Shown here one piece after another: positions 13,290 to 16,623 of a stretch of DNA of 16,623 nucleotides; position 1 is the stretch's first letter, and the number at the start of each line of letters is the position of its first letter. Location: contig DAIDAS010000415.1 in NCBI GenBank assembly GCA_027310505.1, forward strand, positions 1 through 16,623, read 5' to 3'. Under the pieces are notes generated by a model that was not told the DNA's origin, ran no database searches, and saw only the letters and a program-made list of their open reading frames with translations. Origin of the DNA: a bacterium. Lineage in GTDB: Bacteria > Pseudomonadota > Gammaproteobacteria > Burkholderiales > Methylophilaceae. The position numbers and the translations under genes are program-made.

Positions 13290-14630
13290 TTAAACCCTTG
13301 AGGCGCGCTGTTCCTCCAGCGCCGCTCTGGAAAGCTCGATGAGCGCAGAATGCAGACGTTGCGTTTCCGCCGCGTCATCCGCCATGCGCAGCTTGAGGTC
13401 AGTCACCTGCTCTGCCACATCGGCCTTGCTCTTCTCCATGAGGTTGAGCATGGTGCCCAACTGCCTGCCGACACGCTGCAACTCACTGCGGAAATTGTTG
13501 GCGGCCTCCGAGTTTTCAGCCAGGGCGCGCAGCATTTCGGCACGCTGTTTGTGAAAATCGTCGAGTTCGGCATTCAGCCTGCGCTCCTGCAAGCGTGCGG
13601 ATTCGGCCATCCGCTCTTCGATTCGGCGCAGGATCCTGACTTCCTCCGTAAACAGTTCGCCGCTCGGCTCCGGCTGCACCTTGGGCGACACTTGCCAGAA
13701 TTCAGGTGCGGGTGCTGTCGCCACTTCGTGCGATAGATCGTCGTTTTCCGCAGAGACTGTCGACGGGGTTTGCGACAGCGGTTCCACTGCAGGCTGGCCG
13801 ACCACATCACTCAAGGCGAGAGGTTCTGCCGGGCGCTTGCCCAGCCCCAGTTTGATCCCACTCTTGCTATAGGCAAAACCGTCGCTGGCAAGGGCGAATT
13901 CAATATGCTGGGCAACTTCGGAGCCGAGTATGGAAAGTATCTCTCCCATGCATCGCCGCACCGACACCATCATGAATCCAAGAACGATAGACCCCAGCAA
14001 GCCATACATCGACGCTGAAAAGGCGATGCCCATGGAATGCATGGGGGCCTCCATGCGCTGGACCATTTGGCCGAAGACCACGATCGGGTCGGCCGTCTTC
14101 ATATCCAGCGTGCCGAAACTGGAAATCAGCACGGCAATATCATCCAGCGTCGCCAAGAGGCCAATAAAGGTGCCAAGCAAGCCCATGCCGACCAGCAACC
14201 CGCTGAGGAACTGCGGCAAGGCATTCCGGCTGTTGAGCCTGGACCCTGCCTTGTGCAGCTCGTTTTCGAGCGCTATTTGTTCCTGGTGGCTAATAGAGCG
14301 TCCAGAGGAGGCCGCCACCATGCGCAGCACATAGGCGATATCGGCATCGCAATTCAGCGCCATTTCCTGCAGGACTTCCTGATCTGCGCCGGCACGTTGC
14401 GCCTCGGTAAATTCGGAAAGTTTTCTGGCTTCCTGCATGAGTTTGTTGATGCTCATGAGGATCAGCACCCCTCCGCCCAGAATAATGATGAAGATCAGAT
14501 AATTGATCTGCGGGTGCGGGTTGCTGGTAATCGTCCGGATGATCGCGGCACGATAAAACAAGGCGCCAAGCAATAGCAGCACAAATGGCAGCGCCGTATA
14601 CAGGTAGTAAATTCTCAGACGTTTGTACAT
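13290..14630 (-). CDS. MotA/TolQ/ExbB-like proton-channel protein with coiled-coil tail (SiiB-like)
   Basis: 446 residues. Four predicted membrane helices: about 11-31, 43-62, 141-162 and 201-224. The third contains GLLGTFIGLLATL and the fourth ASMYGLLGSIVLGF, the hallmarks of the MotA/TolQ/ExbB family. A cytoplasmic domain lies between helices 2 and 3, as in MotA. After helix 4, a Pro/acidic-rich stretch (about 255-330) leads to a long, charged coiled coil (about 335-440). Together with the MotB-like neighbour it should form an ion channel that turns proton-motive force into work on peptidoglycan-facing parts. SiiB of Salmonella SPI-4 (about 460 residues) is the closest functional model by size and context; ZorA of Zorya also has this layout but has other neighbours. 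The ATG is preceded by a weak GGA. Confidence 0.85.
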   Translation of the reverse strand: MYKRLRIYYLYTALPFVLLLLGALFYRAAIIRTITSNPHPQINYLIFIIILGGGVLILMSINKLMQEARKLSEFTEAQRAGADQEVLQEMALNCDADIAYVLRMVAASSGRSISHQEQIALENELHKAGSRLNSRNALPQFLSGLLVGMGLLGTFIGLLATLDDIAVLISSFGTLDMKTADPIVVFGQMVQRMEAPMHSMGIAFSASMYGLLGSIVLGFMMVSVRRCMGEILSILGSEVAQHIEFALASDGFAYSKSGIKLGLGKRPAEPLALSDVVGQPAVEPLSQTPSTVSAENDDLSHEVATAPAPEFWQVSPKVQPEPSGELFTEEVRILRRIEERMAESARLQERRLNAELDDFHKQRAEMLRALAENSEAANNFRSELQRVGRQLGTMLNLMEKSKADVAEQVTDLKLRMADDAAETQRLHSALIELSRAALEEQRASRV

Positions 14631-14633
14631 GAT

Positions 14634-14726
14634 TTATTCCGTCAATTGAAACTGTTGATCGTGCTCGATGTTGCCGTGCCACCAGTTCTGAAACTCATCT
14701 TCATCGCGGGTCCCGAAACGCACCAT
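14634..14726 (-). CDS. Possible 30-residue ORF between the adaptor and SiiB-like genes
   Basis: ATG at 14726, TAA at 14634, overlapping the adaptor's 3' end by 26 bp in another frame and stopping 3 bp before the next ATG. It fills the otherwise unexplained 70-bp gap. The product begins MVRFGTRDEDEF and is strongly acidic with two adjacent Trp. No ribosome binding site is evident; coupling to adaptor translation would be needed. It could equally be chance, or a remnant, or a frameshifted tail of the adaptor. Confidence 0.3.
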   Translation of the reverse strand: MVRFGTRDEDEFQNWWHGNIEHDQQFQLTE

Positions 14727-15972
14727 CGCGAAAACGCAATAATGGCGAAAGCAGGTACGAGAGCACCGTGCGTTTACCCACGACGATGTCGGCAACGGCT
14801 GTCATGCCGGGAACGGTATCCATTTGCTGCCGATTCTTCGGGCTCGCTTTCACCATCACCCGGTAATATCGTCCTTCGCGCTCGTCCTGTAGCGTATCAG
14901 CGCTCACCTCCGTCACCTTTCCGTCCAGCGTGCCGAAAGTGGCGTAGTCATAGGCACCAATGCGCACGCGCGCCGACAGGCCGCCATGCAGGTTGGCGCG
15001 ATCATTGGGCCTCGCTCGCGCCTCGACCAGCACGCCTTTATCGTCCGGTGTAATTTCCATCAGGACTTCACCCGGCTTGACCACTCCGCCCACCGTCGAC
15101 ACAGCCAACCGGTTGATAAAGCCGGAAACCGGCGCCCGTACCTGGTTGCGCTCCAATCGATCCCTGCTGGTGTCGATTTTGAGGCCGGATTTCTCAAGAT
15201 CGGCCCGCACCTGGGTCAGTTCGGATGACGCATCGGCGCGGTATCGCGCCCAGACTTCCCCGATGCGGGATTCAGTCTCCGCCATGGCGGCACGCAAGCG
15301 CGGGATAGCGGCTTCGGCCTCGGCAATCTGGGATGAAAGTCGCTGTACCCGCGACTGGCTATCAAGCTGCTCAAGGCTGGAGGCGGCACCGTTATGCCGC
15401 AATCCTTCGATCACCCGATATTGCTGCTGGGCTACTTCCAGTTCAGAAACAAGATTCCTGCGCCGGCTTTCGGCTTCGGAAATTTCACCGTGCTTTTGCG
15501 TGTTTTGGTCTCGCAACACTCGCACTTCTTCTGCCACCCTCGCCCTGCGCGCCTGAAAAGCCGCAGTTTCGGCCCGGCGCACATCCTCGTCAGCCAGCCC
15601 CTTGGGGAATCCGATGCTGCCGGCACCGCCCGATTCCGCCAGCAGCCGTGCCTCGCGACCGCGCAGGGCTGCCGACTTGGAACGCTCCTGATCCAGGCTC
15701 GTGCGTGCCTGGATATCGGATAGTTCCATCAAGGGCTGCCCGGCTTGCACAATCTCGCCTTCCTGGACGAGAATGCGGCGCACGATGCCACCTTCCAGGT
15801 GCTGTACGATCTGGGATTTTCCCGCAGGCACAATGCGGCCTTCGGTGCGCACGATAATGTCCACGTCGGCCATGCCGGCCCAGACCACGAAACCGAGCCC
15901 TGCGGTCATCGAAACCACGACAAACACCGCGCGCGGCGATATCTCGGGAATCATGTCTCCGAACCTGCTCAT
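14701..15972 (-). CDS. HlyD/LapC-family type I secretion membrane-fusion protein (SiiD-like)
   Basis: 423 residues from the ATG at 15972, 7 bp after the stop of the SiiA-like gene; a longer reading from 16065 overlaps that gene and adds a non-conserved N terminus. Periplasmic adaptor linking the ABC exporter to the outer-membrane pore. One membrane helix (about 14-33), first lipoyl half-motif (GRIVPAGKSQIVQHLEGG, about 46-62), a long periplasmic alpha-hairpin coiled coil (about 88-265), second lipoyl half (VRAPVSGFINRL) and a C-terminal beta-barrel domain ending VGKRTVLSYLLSPLLRFRD, the usual family ending. All parts are complete. Its insertion between the two proton-channel-like genes shows these belong to the same operon. 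Confidence 0.94.
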   Translation of the reverse strand: MSRFGDMIPEISPRAVFVVVSMTAGLGFVVWAGMADVDIIVRTEGRIVPAGKSQIVQHLEGGIVRRILVQEGEIVQAGQPLMELSDIQARTSLDQERSKSAALRGREARLLAESGGAGSIGFPKGLADEDVRRAETAAFQARRARVAEEVRVLRDQNTQKHGEISEAESRRRNLVSELEVAQQQYRVIEGLRHNGAASSLEQLDSQSRVQRLSSQIAEAEAAIPRLRAAMAETESRIGEVWARYRADASSELTQVRADLEKSGLKIDTSRDRLERNQVRAPVSGFINRLAVSTVGGVVKPGEVLMEITPDDKGVLVEARARPNDRANLHGGLSARVRIGAYDYATFGTLDGKVTEVSADTLQDEREGRYYRVMVKASPKNRQQMDTVPGMTAVADIVVGKRTVLSYLLSPLLRFRDGAFRDPR

Positions 15973-15979
15973 GACGCTG

Positions 15980-16623
15980 TCATCTCGGGGACACCAACAC
16001 CCTGGAATTGTCCGCGCCGCTTTTACCTTCGCGAATGGAGACTTCAATCTTGTCGGCGGGCACATTCATCTCGATCAACTGATTACGCACGGCCATCGCA
16101 CGGTAGAAGCCCAATCGCTTTGCTTCAGTAAATCCGGCAGGCACGATCACTTCGATACGCACGCCCCCACCTGCGGCGATCGCGGCAAGCGAGCCCCGCA
16201 GGGTTTCGGCTTCGGTCGGGCTTAACGTCACGGCATCCAGAATAAAATTGACGACCACGCCGCCACCTGCGGATGAAAATTTATCCAACTCTTTTTCCGC
16301 CTGCGGAATTGGCGTCTTGGCCGTCACCACTTTTTGCGTGCCACGCAGGTCGTTCTGCACCAGCACCTGTTTCCGAAGGCTCTCCAGTTGCTTCTGCAGT
16401 ACCTGGATCTCGCCATCCCTGGCTTTGATGGCGTCATCCGCCATATCCGTGGAATGGATGATTTTCTTCTGATCGACAACCGGCGTCTCGATCACCGGGA
16501 CGGGCTTGTCATCCTTGTGTCGACTCAACTCCAGCGCGAACATGAACACCGCGACGATCATGATCGTCAACATGAACAGCAGGTTCAGCACCAGATTGGT
16601 CACGGCATCAACGTAGCCCGGCC
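15980..16623 (-). CDS. MotB/TolR/OmpA-like stator protein (SiiA-like), 5' end outside window
   Basis: The frame is open to the right edge (213 residues visible). The GTG at 16603 is not a convincing start, because upstream in-frame codons read PGYVDAV, placing an Asp (codon 16607-16609) just before the single membrane helix (about VTNLVLNLLFMLTIMIVAV). That is where MotB, TolR and ExbD carry their proton-binding Asp. After the helix come a short coiled coil (GEIQVLQKQLESLRKQV) and a periplasmic domain of OmpA-like pattern, with FYRAMAVRNQLIEMNVPADKI equivalent to the LSxxRAxxVxxxL...I segment of peptidoglycan-binding domains; the usual Asp of the TD motif is not obvious. Size and neighbours match SiiA of SPI-4 (about 210 residues). 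It is the most upstream gene seen in the secretion operon. Confidence 0.82.
   Translation of the reverse strand, partial: PGYVDAVTNLVLNLLFMLTIMIVAVFMFALELSRHKDDKPVPVIETPVVDQKKIIHSTDMADDAIKARDGEIQVLQKQLESLRKQVLVQNDLRGTQKVVTAKTPIPQAEKELDKFSSAGGGVVVNFILDAVTLSPTEAETLRGSLAAIAAGGGVRIEVIVPAGFTEAKRLGFYRAMAVRNQLIEMNVPADKIEVSIREGKSGADNSRVLVSPR

Noticed and set aside
15973..16065. Longer HlyD-adaptor start at 16065
   Set aside because: It overlaps the SiiA-like coding end, adds 31 unlikely residues before the membrane helix, and the ATG at 15972 sits 7 bp after the previous stop as expected in an operon.
13290..16623. Zorya defence system (ZorA/ZorB-like pair)
   Set aside because: The pair has a MotA-like protein with a coiled-coil tail and a MotB-like protein, but an HlyD adaptor lies between them and the following genes are an RTX cargo and ABC exporter; no ZorC, ZorD or ZorE is seen.

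Overview
The window (about 16.6 kb, moderately GC-rich, no mobile element, tRNA, rRNA or CRISPR array seen) looks like the chromosome of a Gram-negative proteobacterium. The RluE, Icd, IF-1 and cold-shock proteins resemble proteobacterial versions. A second-type IF-1 with a basic tail and a TTG start, next to a cold-shock gene, suggests a betaproteobacterium, but that placement is inference.

Left part (1-6870), housekeeping and accessory genes. A P-type ATPase enters from the left edge (+). It meets a convergent NYN-domain/OST-HTH protein (-). Divergent from that is a cold-shock gene with a structured, terminator-rich leader, followed through another terminator by infA (+). Three minus-strand genes come next: an unknown 70-residue protein, a class I glutamine amidotransferase and rluE, the last two overlapping by ATGA. 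icd (+) starts 21 bp from rluE and ends at a strong hairpin shared with the converging secretion operon.

Right part (6871-16623), one minus-strand type I secretion locus that enters from the right edge. In transcription order it holds a MotB/TolR/OmpA-like protein (5' end cut off), an HlyD-family adaptor, a possible 30-residue ORF, a MotA/TolQ/ExbB-like protein with a long coiled-coil tail, a 1397-residue RTX protein and a LapB/LssB-type ABC exporter. No TolC-like outer-membrane gene is visible. The two proton-channel-like subunits match the size and layout of SiiA and SiiB of Salmonella SPI-4, but here the cargo is a calcium-binding RTX protein rather than an Ig-domain adhesin such as SiiE. 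The inferred machine is an ABC exporter plus adaptor that secretes the RTX protein, with an ion-motive-force-driven peptidoglycan-anchored complex assisting or controlling secretion or surface retention.

The most unusual points are the SiiAB-like pair built into an RTX secretion operon, an isocitrate dehydrogenase that has lost nearly all classical NADP-phosphate ligands, an ATPase whose ion-site motifs are those of the animal Na,K-ATPase class (IIC), and a csp-infA region holding a series of terminator-like hairpins.
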